The notes under the pieces: model-generated
Seen by the model: the letters and a program-made list of their open reading frames with translations, nothing else
Told to the model about the DNA's origin: nothing
The model's database searches: none
Program-made: the position numbers and the translations under genes
Source: Pterobdella sp. o SKG-2022
Lineage: Eukaryota > Annelida > Clitellata > Hirudinida > Piscicolidae
DNA length: 64,000 nt
Reading direction: 5' to 3'
NCBI GenBank assembly: GCA_964035795.1
Contig: OZ038320.1
Span: 14,432,030 to 14,496,029, forward strand
Shown here: positions 50,501 to 60,150 of the stretch, piece by piece
How positions within the stretch are numbered: the stretch's first letter is position 1
How the letters are laid out: every line of letters starts with the position of its first letter

Positions 50501-53500
50501 TCATCTTATCAACTCTGGAAATTCTGGTAATATCTTCCACCTTAAGAGGCCAAGTCTCACTACCATGAGCCATAACACTCCTTGAGCAAGCAACATATAA
50601 GCGCCATTTTGTTTTAAGTGGAATGATTCGATTGGCTAACAGTGGTAACAGTACCCTAAAACTCTTCCAACCAGACCTTAAACGGGCAATAGTACTAGCT
50701 TCAGCTCTACTCCCAGCCCTAACCCGGGAAAAAAACCCACCTTCTCCTGGTGCCGAAAGATGCACTCCAACAGGGGTGTCGAAAAAGTTCTAAACTACGT
50801 CAGCTTCCAACCACAAAGCATTTCGAAAATCCATCCTTCATTTTTCACTGCTCACCAAAAGTCACAAACAACTCGAAGCTACTAGTTTCTTTCGGTACTC
50901 GTTCCAAGGAGTATTGTAAGAGTCTTTGGAAGTTGGCGCTTAACAACAACAACAACAAAAACAACAATAACAACAACAAAAAATACAACAAAAGCAACAA
51001 AAACAACCACCACCGGCACTAATTATATCCCCTAGATTTATTTCCATCAAGTCAACGGCCTTATAACCAACATCACTAACTTGAGGATCTAAACACGCCT
51101 TACATTTGAAGTTTATGGTAGAAGCCAATTTGCTTTTTAGACCGCTACAGCGTTTGTGAACCCAGTGGTTAAAAAGAGTGCAAAGTATAGAGCTGACGCC
51201 AACACCTTTGAAACACACTCCACAAGAGAGTTTTCCAGACTGGAAACTTGCATCTTGGCTTAGAGCACTGGCCATGACTTTCTTTTTTTTCATGTTTACT
51301 CTAAGAGCCTTGCATTCAATACTGTTTTTCGAAGCATAATAACTAACCTCTAACTCTTTCAGGCTTTTAGCGATAACCACTAAGTCATTAACATACAGCA
51401 ATTCCCACATGGACCCATTTCTGCATACTCTGGTTAATGCTTCTAGAACAATGATAAAAAGCAAATAACTCAGTACAGAACCTTGGTGAACACCAACTTT
51501 TCCACTAAACTTATTACACAGCACATTATTTATTCTGAATGTTCTTGCTACCTGAGTACATAGCCATGACCATCCTTACTAACCACTCAGTACCCCGAGC
51601 TCCCTCAAAGACCCTCAAAAAACCTCTCTTGAAACTCTATCGAAGGCTTTTTCTAGGTCAACATAAGCGAAGTACAGTTTTTTTTATTGTCAAGATACCT
51701 TTCTTGCAACTGTCGAGCTATGAAAATAGCATCGATGGTACCTCTACCCGGCATGAATCCGAACTGCATTGAGTCGATACTCATCTGTCGGCCCCTATTG
51801 CTCAAAGGTTGAAAATTATATTAATTATCTAAAGTTACCGGGTTTGATCCCGCGTGGGCCGACAATTAGCACCCGTTCCACAGTGTTTTCGCTACATTAA
51901 ATTTGTAGCAAGCGCTTTGATCTATAAAGAAAAGCGCTTTATAAATACCGCATTACATTACATTACCTGTCCTCTGATTTCTTCCTCAATAACCTTTTCA
52001 AAGACCTTCATCAAATGCTCCAAGAGTTCCAAACCTCTATAATCCCTTCTATCTGTCGCTTCGCCATTATTTTTGAAGCCGTTAAGGATCACACTCGTAT
52101 TCCAGTCTTCAGGTATTTTATATATATCTAAGATACCATCGAAAAGATCTGTCATACGGCCAATGCCTACTTCACCAGAAGCTTGCAACATTTCTGCAAC
52201 AACCCCAGAAATACCAGATGCTTTACCACATTTCATTCTGCCCAAAACTCTTTTCACTGTGTCGACTTCTAGCTTAAGCCGCGGTCCAACTATGGGATCG
52301 TTTATTGGTAATGACTTCTTATTCCAATCAAACTCTTCATTTAACAGACGTTCATAGTGCCCTGCCAAGCAAGCAGCTTTTCATGGTCTGTAACAGCTAA
52401 GTCCCCTTTGTCATTTTTGACAAAATATATAAATAAACTTGATTTTTTAAAATTCTCTTTACTCAAAGTTATTGTACGAAAAAGAATATTTCATCTAAAA
52501 TAATATTTCAAATAAATAGCATACTTGACAATTTTTCTGTTTGGAAAATTTAACGTTGTTCAGAAACTCCATTTTCTTTCTTTTCACCTGAAAACAAAGA
52601 TTATTATTTGAAGCATTTGAAACAGGTTTAACTAATGTCTATCATGGTGTACAGCAGAGCAGGTGCCCACGAAGACCACATACCTCATCAACACACGAAG
52701 GAGCCAGTTCAGTTTTGAACAAGGTCTTGGGCAGCAAAGAGGACCGGTCCTTTTCTTGCAAAGTCAGTTTGGTGAGATTGTTGACAAACAATAAGATTAA
52801 ATGGGCTTCTTTTTCGAAAGATTCAAAAATATTGTAGACCTTCGGAGTTTTTAAAATTTTAAATAAATTTAATGGTTTTCTAGATTTCATATATGAATAA
52901 AGTAAGATCAATGTTATTTTTAGCACTTTGTAAATTAATATAAGCAGATTTAAAAAGCATGATGTAGAGTAAAATACAATTAGTTTATTTTACTCATGCC
53001 TTCAAAAAAAAAGTAAAAACAAAAGCAACAAATCGGGTATTATATTAAACTATTTTGATTGATCGTAACTAATTTTTATGAATTATAGTCATTAAATTAG
53101 TCACCTTTTCTTTTGAGTACAAAATAGATGAAAGCTGTGAAGGTCTATTACGCAGAGGCAGTCTGAAGATGGTACCGTTATAAAAGCCATTACTAAAGGT
53201 GGTTTTGCTGCAACCAGCCACCCCTAAGAAAGGTTCTAGCTGGTGACGATGCGTCGACTGGACGTTGAAATTTTTGGCAAAAGAAAAAGAGTGGTTTGAA
53301 AAATCGAGGGTTTTTTGAAGAGGATCTAGTATGGACAAACGATCTCCACTCAGTATGCTGGGCAGTTCTGTGGGAAATGATTTGAATGCTGTATGAGAAT
53401 TCTTAACTTAAACAAAGTCAAAAATTAGAATATTAATTCTCGAAAATGAATTAAAATGAAACGCAAATTACCAGTTAAATGAAAAACGGACTTGAAACCG

Positions 53501-56199
53501 TTTCCTTGCATTGCGAACTTCAATTTGTGAGATAACGTTTAATTTTTCCATTATAAAACTATTTTTATTACATTTTATTATTAGTATAAACTAGCCAAAC
53601 ACAAATTTATTCTGAAAATAAACAAGCTATTAATAAAGTAGTATATATAGAATAACTAACTTCCACCCAATCTTTATCATTGAGAAGAGCATCATTGCAG
53701 CAAAATAGAGCGGGTCCCTGGAATTCATTATACGTCAAATTGATTAGTCTAAACGTGAAAAAGAATTAATAAATTCTATAAAATTGAAATCTAAATAGTG
53801 AAGATACTCAATAGAAACTACCTGGTATTGAGCGAGGGAAGGGTGGGCGAGGTGCTGATCGGGGTATTTGTTGAGGTCGAGCATGAAGATCACTTCTGAG
53901 GCACCTGCTTTCTCTGCATTCTGTATCAGCTCCTGTATGTTTTGAAACATAGAGAATGAAGTTTAAAATCTAAAAACAATTTAATTTTTAACAGTGTATT
54001 CACAAATCGTTAAAAAACTAGAATAAAAAAACAGAAAAGTAAAAATATTATTGAAAATGAATTGAAAAACAGAATTACTTTTGAAAGTGCATTGAAGAAG
54101 TAATAAAACAATAAAAAAGATGTTTGAGGGAAAACCTTGAATATTTGAAGGCCCCCCAGAGAGTTCTCAAGGAACTTCTTGACTTGCATTTTGTTGCTGT
54201 CTTCGTCAAACGCTTCTGAAACATTTTGATACACAATGCAACAAATAAGAAGGTATTAAACTAGAACATCAGAAAGAATTTTTAGAAAAATAACTTTTAG
54301 AAACAGTACTTATAGCACGACTAAAACTTCGAACAAATATAGTTGAAGCTATTTTTAAAAAATATTTTTGTTTAGAATCGAACCGTTTTTACAAATAATT
54401 TAAAATAATGGTTCTATTCTTCTGAAGTCCACAATAATGCATGAGATAAAATTATTTTTTTAATAGTTCTAAAAAATGCTAGAGTACTTTGAATATATTG
54501 GATAGCTCCACTAACAAGTATTTAGAATGAATTTATTCAAAAAATAAGTACTTTCGATGCGTTCATTCTTATAAAAACTTATTTCTAGACTTTTTGAAGC
54601 TTTAGGTATTGCGGGTTATCTAGCTTAAAAAATGACTTTTTCTACCAAATAAGGCTTCACTAATCAAAACCTGAATTGCCTCAAAAACATAAATTTTATG
54701 AGTGAATGGTATAAATTAAAAAAAACTTGTACAATAACCATATATAAAAGGAGTTTAACAGTGAAATTTAATATCACGGTAATCAAGATAGACGCAAATC
54801 TTGTTAATTTGTTGAAAATAATTCTACTACATATATCATCAAATCTAGATTATATACTTCATTGGATATTACGGCGAACTACCCAAGTGTGGAAACGATG
54901 AATCTTAAGTTTGATAGTTACAAGTTGGACGTTAGCTCAGACTAACATTCGATATATTTGTCTCAAATATTTTAAAAACTACGCTAAAGTAGTATTAGTA
55001 ACCTGGGCCGACTCCTGTCAACTCCAGTTACTGGGACATATAAAACAATATAATCTATTATGATTACTAATTGTAAAACCCCAAATACTTCAGAGAAATG
55101 AAGTTAAATAAGTTTTTTTTTCTTCAACTGTTCGATGTTTTTTTAAAAAATTTTATACAAGTTTATACAAGCCACCTTCAAAAGAGCTACAGAAACTGTT
55201 GTTCAAAATGTCGGCGACATTGGGAGCACCTTGGATGCTTGCTTTTATATCATTGAGACTATATTCGACACTAGATTTCTCTTTGAGATAATTTTTATCA
55301 CCATTATAAAGAGATCGTTCATTAGCCTTTATTTTCTCATTGGAATCGTCGACAAGATTATGCTGATTATCATAACCAATCGAAGTATTGAAAGAGCTAT
55401 TGTTTTGAGAAATCTTGACAAGAATTTTCCGTTCACTTATTTGTTCATTATTCGTTATGATGCTTTCAATACAATCCTCATAACTAGTTTCAGCTTCATC
55501 GTCACCATCGTTATCGCCACTAAGGGGTTTTACCAGTTCTTTTGTATTAGACTTTTTTTTAAATAAAGGACTAGTGAATGCAGATTTTAGTGAAAATTTT
55601 TTCTTTGCTTCTTTTGAGTCTGGATTTGCTTGGTTAGAATTCTTTTGAAATATGGATGTCGTTTTAAAGAAGGGTTTAGAAGCATTAATTTCATCTTTTT
55701 TTTGAGCCACTTCATTAGAAACCACATAAGTTTGAACAGTTTCATGTCTGGAGGATTTTTTAATTCCAAAAGATCCAAACTTGAATCCACTTTTGAGTTT
55801 CATGAGAGGACTCAAAGAACTTTGTTTACAAGGGAATTTAAGGGAAAGGGATTCATCAGATGTAGGTGATGAAGTTCCTTGGCTAACGTTTTTTTTAATG
55901 TTTTTTATTTGATTTCGTTCTATGTTTGATGGGAAATAAAGTTTGCCCTTGTCATTGTATATATGCTCTTTGTGAGAAGTTGGTGACAAACCCTTCAATT
56001 CTTCACGGTCATTAAATGTTTTGAAAACTTGTTTTTGGGAATCATACGAAGAAACACATATAGAAATAGGAATTTTGCTATTGGTAGTGATTTTATTTGG
56101 TTTTGTGGATAGCATGGCGGGCAAAGTTGCTGCTTTTGATACATTAGGCGTATTAAAAGTGTGTTCCAAATAGAAATTTTTTTTTCCAAATTCCATCAT
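27487..56199 (-). CDS. SACS: Sacsin-like giant co-chaperone (SIRPT repeats, DnaJ, HEPN)
   Basis: Sacsin orthologue of at least 5,300 residues; human sacsin has about 4,580. Exons read in phase: 55176-56199, 54136-54215, 53822-53932, 53661-53717, 53472-53517, 53105-53367, 52684-52839, 52525-52587 (probable), then a gap to 48187. They continue 47900-48186, 47690-47819, 47430-47523, 47186-47319, 46797-46956, 46396-46461, 46239-46342, 46098-46182, 45557-45978, 43877-45374, 43142-43817, 38260-38581, 30766-38191, 29628-30674, 28985-29562, 27965-28865, 27487-27777. Phases close if one missing exon of length 2 mod 3 lies in the gap. Order: novel N-terminus, three Hsp90-like ATPase repeats, DnaJ with HPD, HEPN. 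Known role: cytosolic and mitochondria-linked chaperone; loss causes ataxia in humans. Start: ATG 56199 with an in-frame TAA three codons upstream. No Ubl domain was seen. Confidence 0.94.
30766..38191 (-). CDS. SACS: SACS giant exon, 7,426 nt, SIRPT repeats 2 and 3
   Basis: One exon of 2,475 codons. Its start completes repeat 2 (EMIQNADDSGATEIR from 38260-38581 joined to FLLDERTHVDAK), with QGPALWIYNDGVMTDDDF and GRHGRGLCSVYAVTDVPSF. Repeat 3 begins near 35045 (RLRKVVCGKASDRDVLKEIL), with GLYGAGFDSVYKITDVPSIM near 34740 and HLNGDFYVD near 33940. Human sacsin also has one giant exon, of about 12.8 kb, so a long exon is ancestral but here the 5' third has been cut into more exons. The acceptor TTAACAG before ATTTTTATTAGAC was chosen because it alone keeps the frame and the conserved RFLLDERTH. 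Confidence 0.95.
40691..41041 (+). repeat. Two-copy tandem duplication, period 176 bp
   Basis: The block starting TCAAAGGTATTTATATATCT at 40691 is repeated from 40867 with only a few small differences, ending CACAATTGCTATAAAA in both copies. It lies inside the large SACS intron. Near-identity implies a recent duplication. No ORF or known repeat is seen in the unit. Confidence 0.93.
41631..41703. repeat. (ACT/ACC)n trinucleotide tract with a 6-bp higher order
   Basis: A run of ACT and ACC triplets, mostly as ACTACC with ATTACC variants, of about 24 triplets. The Pro-Leu and Gly-Ser open frames over it are translation artefacts. Confidence 0.92.
45395..45535 (-). mobile_element. tRNA-derived SINE, copy 3, old and degenerate
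   Basis: On the minus strand it retains a B-box-like GTTCGATCTCG near 45510, then CCACAGTGTTTTCACTAGAT and GTAGCAAGCGCTTTATAAAT. These match the body of the other two SINE copies. The A box part is missing or unrecognisable, so it is 5'-truncated. It sits in the SACS intron between exons 45557-45978 and 43877-45374. Confidence 0.75.
45557..54215 (-). CDS. SACS: SACS first SIRPT repeat, small exons (ATPase part to SRR1 mid-region)
   Basis: The first ATPase repeat is cut into small exons. QIFK/ELIQNAEKAGASEVIF (53932) is the N box, Q/GPALFCCNDALL (53717) follows, FAMQGNGFKSVFHLT (53517) is the glycine box and ELPSILSGDRLSILDP plus GTIFRLPLRN (53367) complete it. Downstream are LETNPFTG/FPIHINGSFALD (47900-47819), RWNQMLMKTLLP (47523), VSIRAVYRAFPD (47319), LPLANGGFDEFK (46182) and LPFIPF (45580). 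All joins are phase-consistent except the unresolved stretch 48187-52524. The N box reads NAEK rather than the usual NADD, so ATP binding by this repeat is doubtful (inference). Confidence 0.88.
48187..49239. other. SACS intron or missing exon region
   Basis: Phase logic requires at least one more SACS coding exon between 48187 and 52524. None was identified securely. The minus-strand frames near 49790-49680 (ITSSLEVTILTEKY) and near 49165-49000 look mildly exon-like and resemble each other, but neither has splice sites that fit. Confidence 0.4.
49240..49560 (+). mobile_element. LINE fragment: start of an APE endonuclease
   Basis: The plus strand reads TFNVRGLTSSTKLESLMQDF, the N-terminal block of an APE endonuclease (FNVRGL...K...L..D), followed by a worn form of the QETR block and STMGLAYSTKTKMKSF. 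It stops at 49487. It may belong to the same family as the antisense element at 50.1-52.4 kb, but lies in the opposite orientation. Confidence 0.65.
50722..51008 (+). mobile_element. Nested ~280-bp insertion with (AAC)n tail inside the LINE
   Basis: The LINE coding line ISAGGG...AEASTIAR is continuous in the copy at 63.7 kb but is interrupted here by about 280 bases ending in AACAACAACAACAACAAAAAC. Its flanks GCCGGTGGTGG and GCTGGGAGTAG (minus strand) look like a diverged target duplication of GCTGGTGGTGG. A short element with an (AAC)n tail and flanking duplication is expected of a SINE or a 5'-truncated LINE end. No A or B box was found, so its class is open. Confidence 0.7.
51788..51966 (+). 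mobile_element. tRNA-Ile-derived SINE, copy 2, with (ATTAC)n tail and CTGT target duplication
   Basis: It starts CGGCCCCTATTGCTCAAAGG, has the B box GGTTTGATCCC, then CACAGTGTTTTCGCTACATT and AAAAGCGCTTTATAAATA, and ends GCATTACATTACATTAC. CTGT stands directly before (51784-51787) and after (51967-51970) the insert. Removing the insert and one CTGT restores GGA-CAG-ATG and joins the host LINE reading line IRGQ to MSIDSMQFGFMPGRG. This shows the boundaries to the base. Confidence 0.93.
55176..56199 (-). CDS. SACS: SACS first coding exon: novel 341-residue N-terminal extension
   Basis: The exon starts MMEFGKKNF and ends at ...SFE/G with donor GTGGCT at 55175. It joins in phase 1 to the exon at 54215, giving SFEEAFDEDSNKMQVKKFLE and then the first ATPase repeat. 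It is Ser/Lys/Asn-rich with several short basic patches (SAFTSPLFKKKSN, SGFKFGSFGIKKSS) and no ubiquitin-like fold, which vertebrate sacsin carries here. The link to SACS rests on the matching phase and lack of any stop; a separate gene ending at the stop at 55153 is the alternative. Confidence 0.72.
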
Positions 56200-59100
56200 A
56201 TGAAAATTTTAGTTTTCAATGAGTTTTTGCGATTTTTTTCCGAAAAATATGGATTTTCAAACATTTTAAATACTTTTGTCTATATGTTGATCTACGTACA
56301 AGAAAGCAGTAGATAATCTAAATATTATTTTTCCTAAAATATTCTTAATCAAACAAAGCCCTAAAAAGCAACAATCCTTTGTTAGCACTGGTTTTTGATG
56401 TAGAGTTGTACTTTGAAACTTTCATTAAAAGTGAACAAACAATTCTGGAAATTTAGCATTATCAATAAAACGTGGAAACAACCATTCAAAATTAATTATC
56501 CAGTTTCAATTAAAATACCTAAGTTTTAATAAACTTGAATAGCTAAACTGATAAAGTTGTGATGGAGTGTGTAAAAAAAACGAAGGGTTGTTTTATATAA
56601 AGCTTTTATATACCTGAGTTTAATATAGCCGAATAATAAATAGTTCTTGAGAAATCTTTTTTGATCTTGAGTTCTTGATGTTCTTTTGAAGATACAATCA
56701 TTTAATGAAACGTTTGAAATATCATATTTATTATCATAACATTAAACAAACGAAATCAGTATATTTCCAACAGCCACATTGTCGAAACGTAAACTCTAAC
56801 AATTACAACTTACAAATTCTTACATCACTCTACAATCCGCCAACATATATATATATATATATATATATTCTTTAAAAAATCAATACATAAATATTCAACA
56901 TTCTTTTCTATAAATATCACTTATATATGTTTTATAATATTTTAAAATTGACTTAGTTTAAATAAGTTTGTAATCGAATCTTTCCTTTCTACAATAATTT
57001 CGCAGAAATTTATTTTCAAACACGAAGCTTGCGTAAGTAATCACCTCAGCCTTGAGAGGCTTGATTGATTGATTATTGGATGTAAGAAACAAAACAGACA
57101 AAACAGATAGTATGCGATTTAGTAACTCCAAATATAACATTTAGCTTTCCTTTTTATCTTAAGTCTAACTTTTCGATTATGACGATTTAAATGAGGATAT
57201 TCTTGTTATTTTAAGTTTTACACACCAATTAATTTATATATTGTAAACTAGAGCCTGAAACCAAAGGTTGGATAAAGAACATTAGCTCCATATATTTATT
57301 CAACAATTTGAGAAACTCGCCGTGAACTTTTCCTAACAATCCAAAGATGGTTGGAGATTCAAAAGCTTTGAACCTTACCGACTAAATAGAAAGAACTTTT
57401 TCAATTTTATATATAGTATGAAAGTATGCTCAGAACGGATGTTAATTATCAATTAATATACTGGATTGGTGGTCAGTGAGCATAGAGAAAACCACTCACA
57501 TAACAGGAAAGCACAAATGTATGTGGGATTTATCGGGTAATTAGAAGAATGGAGGGTGAAATTATAATTGATGAATACAAATGAATCAAAAGTTGTTCTC
57601 TAAAAACTTTTCAGTATAAGTGTTAATGAAAATTATACGATGGAAATTCAAACATACGAATATGTTTACGTTCTTTTGGAATTTTTTTTGAAATTATAAA
57701 TTGTTGGAAGTTTTTAAATGACGATAGTTTGCAAACAAAATGATAACAGATGTTGAAAGTGTATGCAAGTGTGTTATTTTATACATCTTTTATACAAGTA
57801 ATCAATAACTGAGATTTATTATCTAAGTACAATAGCGCAAATGAAATAATTATGGCACGTTAGAAACATCAGATTTAGCGCATTTTATCAATCTTTAATT
57901 CCATACTTAATACAACTTTGACTTATTTTGGCACAAGGTTTGATATGAAACCTTGAATAAATATACCCAGCATATTTAAGTATTGTTCATGAACGGTTAT
58001 CGTTAAGTTTGAGTGAATAATGGATGAAGAATGCTAGTTGGAAAATGTGGCATTAGTACAAAATAAGTTTCTTAAACAACTCAGCAGTTTTGACATTTTT
58101 ATAATGTATTGAAACACTGTATTATTAAACAAAACATTATCTTTTTTTAAAACATCATATGCTTTTTTAATTATCATAAAATATTTTGAAATTAAAAAAA
58201 AACTAATTAAATGAGTAATGAATTCAGACCATAACTTGAAGATGACGAGAAGGACGACATGTTTGGGTGACTCACGGGTGGCCAGTGATGTTTGAGAAAT
58301 ATTTTTGATGTCTCCAGATTTTTCTATATCGTTCTAATTTTACACTAGTGTCATTTATTAATCGCCATATCATCTATTAACATTGCCACTAATATACCGT
58401 TTACATTTTAATGTTAATAAAACAATTGTATACGGACAGGTAAAAAAATTGCAAAAATGGCTATTGTTCTAAATTGCTATATCGAAATTTAAAGATCTTT
58501 ATTTTGATGTTATTGTAAATATCCTATTGAGTTGAGTGTGTTATGTGATTTCGAGTGGCCTCAACTCCTATATTCTATCTTCACTGTTTCTGGCTAGTCG
58601 AAAAACCTGTCCAATTGCTATACATATATGAACTGAATTTTAATTATTTTTTATAAAAAAAACAAACCATAACAAATAAAACTTTAGAAAAATTCATAAG
58701 TTCCTTTAGAGTAAAGAGCTCCAAGAATAACGCGAAAAAAATTGACAAAAAATCAAAGTTTCTTTACTTTTTATATTATCTAAAACATAGTTTAATTATT
58801 TAAGCGGATCTACTTACTTCATAATATAAGCAGTGGTGTATTATTAATACCATGCCACAGTTTGACAATAGAAATTAATAATCATTTACCCTGTCTTTAT
58901 AAATTTGAAAAATTTTACTAATTACTTAAGGATTAAGTAGACATTGAAAAAATGATGAAGAGAGTAACATAAAATCCTTAATGTTTTTTAAGCACCAACG
59001 TTTGTATGGTAAACATTTAATATCATAATTTTCCAGTATATTGGCTCGTAGGATTCTCTGTCTCAAAGATAGAGTGCAAATATCATTAAATGAGATTGAG

Positions 59101-60150
59101 CAATTATTAATATTTTTTGTCCATTAGATCCTTATATATGATTCAAAATATTACAAGGCAACTATGAAAGCTAAACTAATATACAGTCCTTGCACTTTTA
59201 TGTCATGATTAATGTTCTAATTTTTGATAAATTCATTGAAATTTGTAAAATATGAAAATTTTAAAGCAGTAATATTGTTTCAAAATCAAAAAATAATCTC
59301 AACAATTCCATTAATTACAATTTTTAAATAAAAAATAATTTTTTACCATGCACTATAGGCTTATTTTTACTAATTCAGCATGAAGGAAATCTTTAAACAA
59401 GATTAATTCAAGCTTGCTGGTGTTTGTCAAACACATTACCTCAATAAATAATGAAAGTTCAGATCTTAAAAATATATTCTTCAATTTTTAATATTCAAAT
59501 TTGAAGTGTTTGAAAATTTCCATAACTTCCAAGAATTAGAAAAAACATTTTTAAAGTCAGGCTTCTATCAATATTGTAAAAATTGAAAAATGTATATCAT
59601 GAAATAAGAATTGCATATATAACTAGAAAAAAGAACAGTCCTGTATTAGTTTTTAACTTGAAAGTTATGCAGTAGTTTTAATATACTTATCAAATATTTT
59701 TTAAAAAACAATTTTTTTGATTTTTTTGTTTACATCGATAATTAATTGCGAGTGAGAAGAAAACTCAAATTTTAAAAGTTTAAGATACCAACAACTTTAA
59801 AGACTTCCGTGAGGCTTTTGAATTTGGAAGTACTTCTAGATTGATTTTAAAGTTTATCGTAATTAGTTAACAGGAAACTACTTTTTAACAATTTGAAAAT
59901 TTTCACGGTGTTTTATAATTATCTCTGTGTATTAATACCTGTATGATAAGAGTATGAATGACATAGTTATTATATAGAAAAATATAGAAAATTATGAGAA
60001 ATAAATCTAAAAGTTAATCTATGAATTAAAAAAAAAATTTTTATTCATTAAAACATGCAAAAGCAAGCTGAATAATTTTACAAACTTTTATTTAATAATC
60101 TTACAAAAATGGCTAAGACTCATATGCAATATTAGTTATACAATTTGAAA
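56200..60150. other. Intergenic between divergent SACS and ODR4, no gene recognised
   Basis: Nearly 4 kb of AT-rich DNA. An (AT)n tract is at 56844-56868. I saw no convincing exon, RNA gene or transposon end; the few open frames are short with AT-driven composition. Promoters of both genes must lie at its ends. Confidence 0.5.
56844..56868. repeat. (AT)n microsatellite
   Basis: About 12 AT units upstream of SACS. Confidence 0.9.

Larger units (their letters stand above)
50130..52430 (-). mobile_element. LINE with RT and PHD-like finger, hosting two nested insertions
   Basis: From high to low coordinates the minus strand reads NDKGDLAVTDHEKLLAWQG (52425), EVDTVKRVLGRMKCGKASG (52270), IRGQ/MSIDSMQFGFMPGRGT (split by a SINE), VGVHQGSVLSYLLF (51495) and LLYVNDLVV (51400). 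Next come CGVCFKGVGVSSILC ... WVHKRCSG (51230-51120, a PHD-like Cys/His finger), ISAGGG/AEASTIARLRSGWK (split by a second insertion) and AHGSETWPLKVEDITRIS (50570). RHVMRMDAGNPAS-like C-terminal sequence follows, with a 3' tail containing CCATGCTAGCATGGGTTGG and GAT repeats. YVND replaces YADD, so it is inactive. It is 5'-truncated and lies in a SACS intron in the same orientation as the gene. Confidence 0.92.

Noticed and set aside
50940..51010. Cys/Phe-rich end of a minus-strand frame (CFCCFCC)
   Set aside because: Translation of the (AAC)n tail of the nested insertion, not part of the LINE protein.
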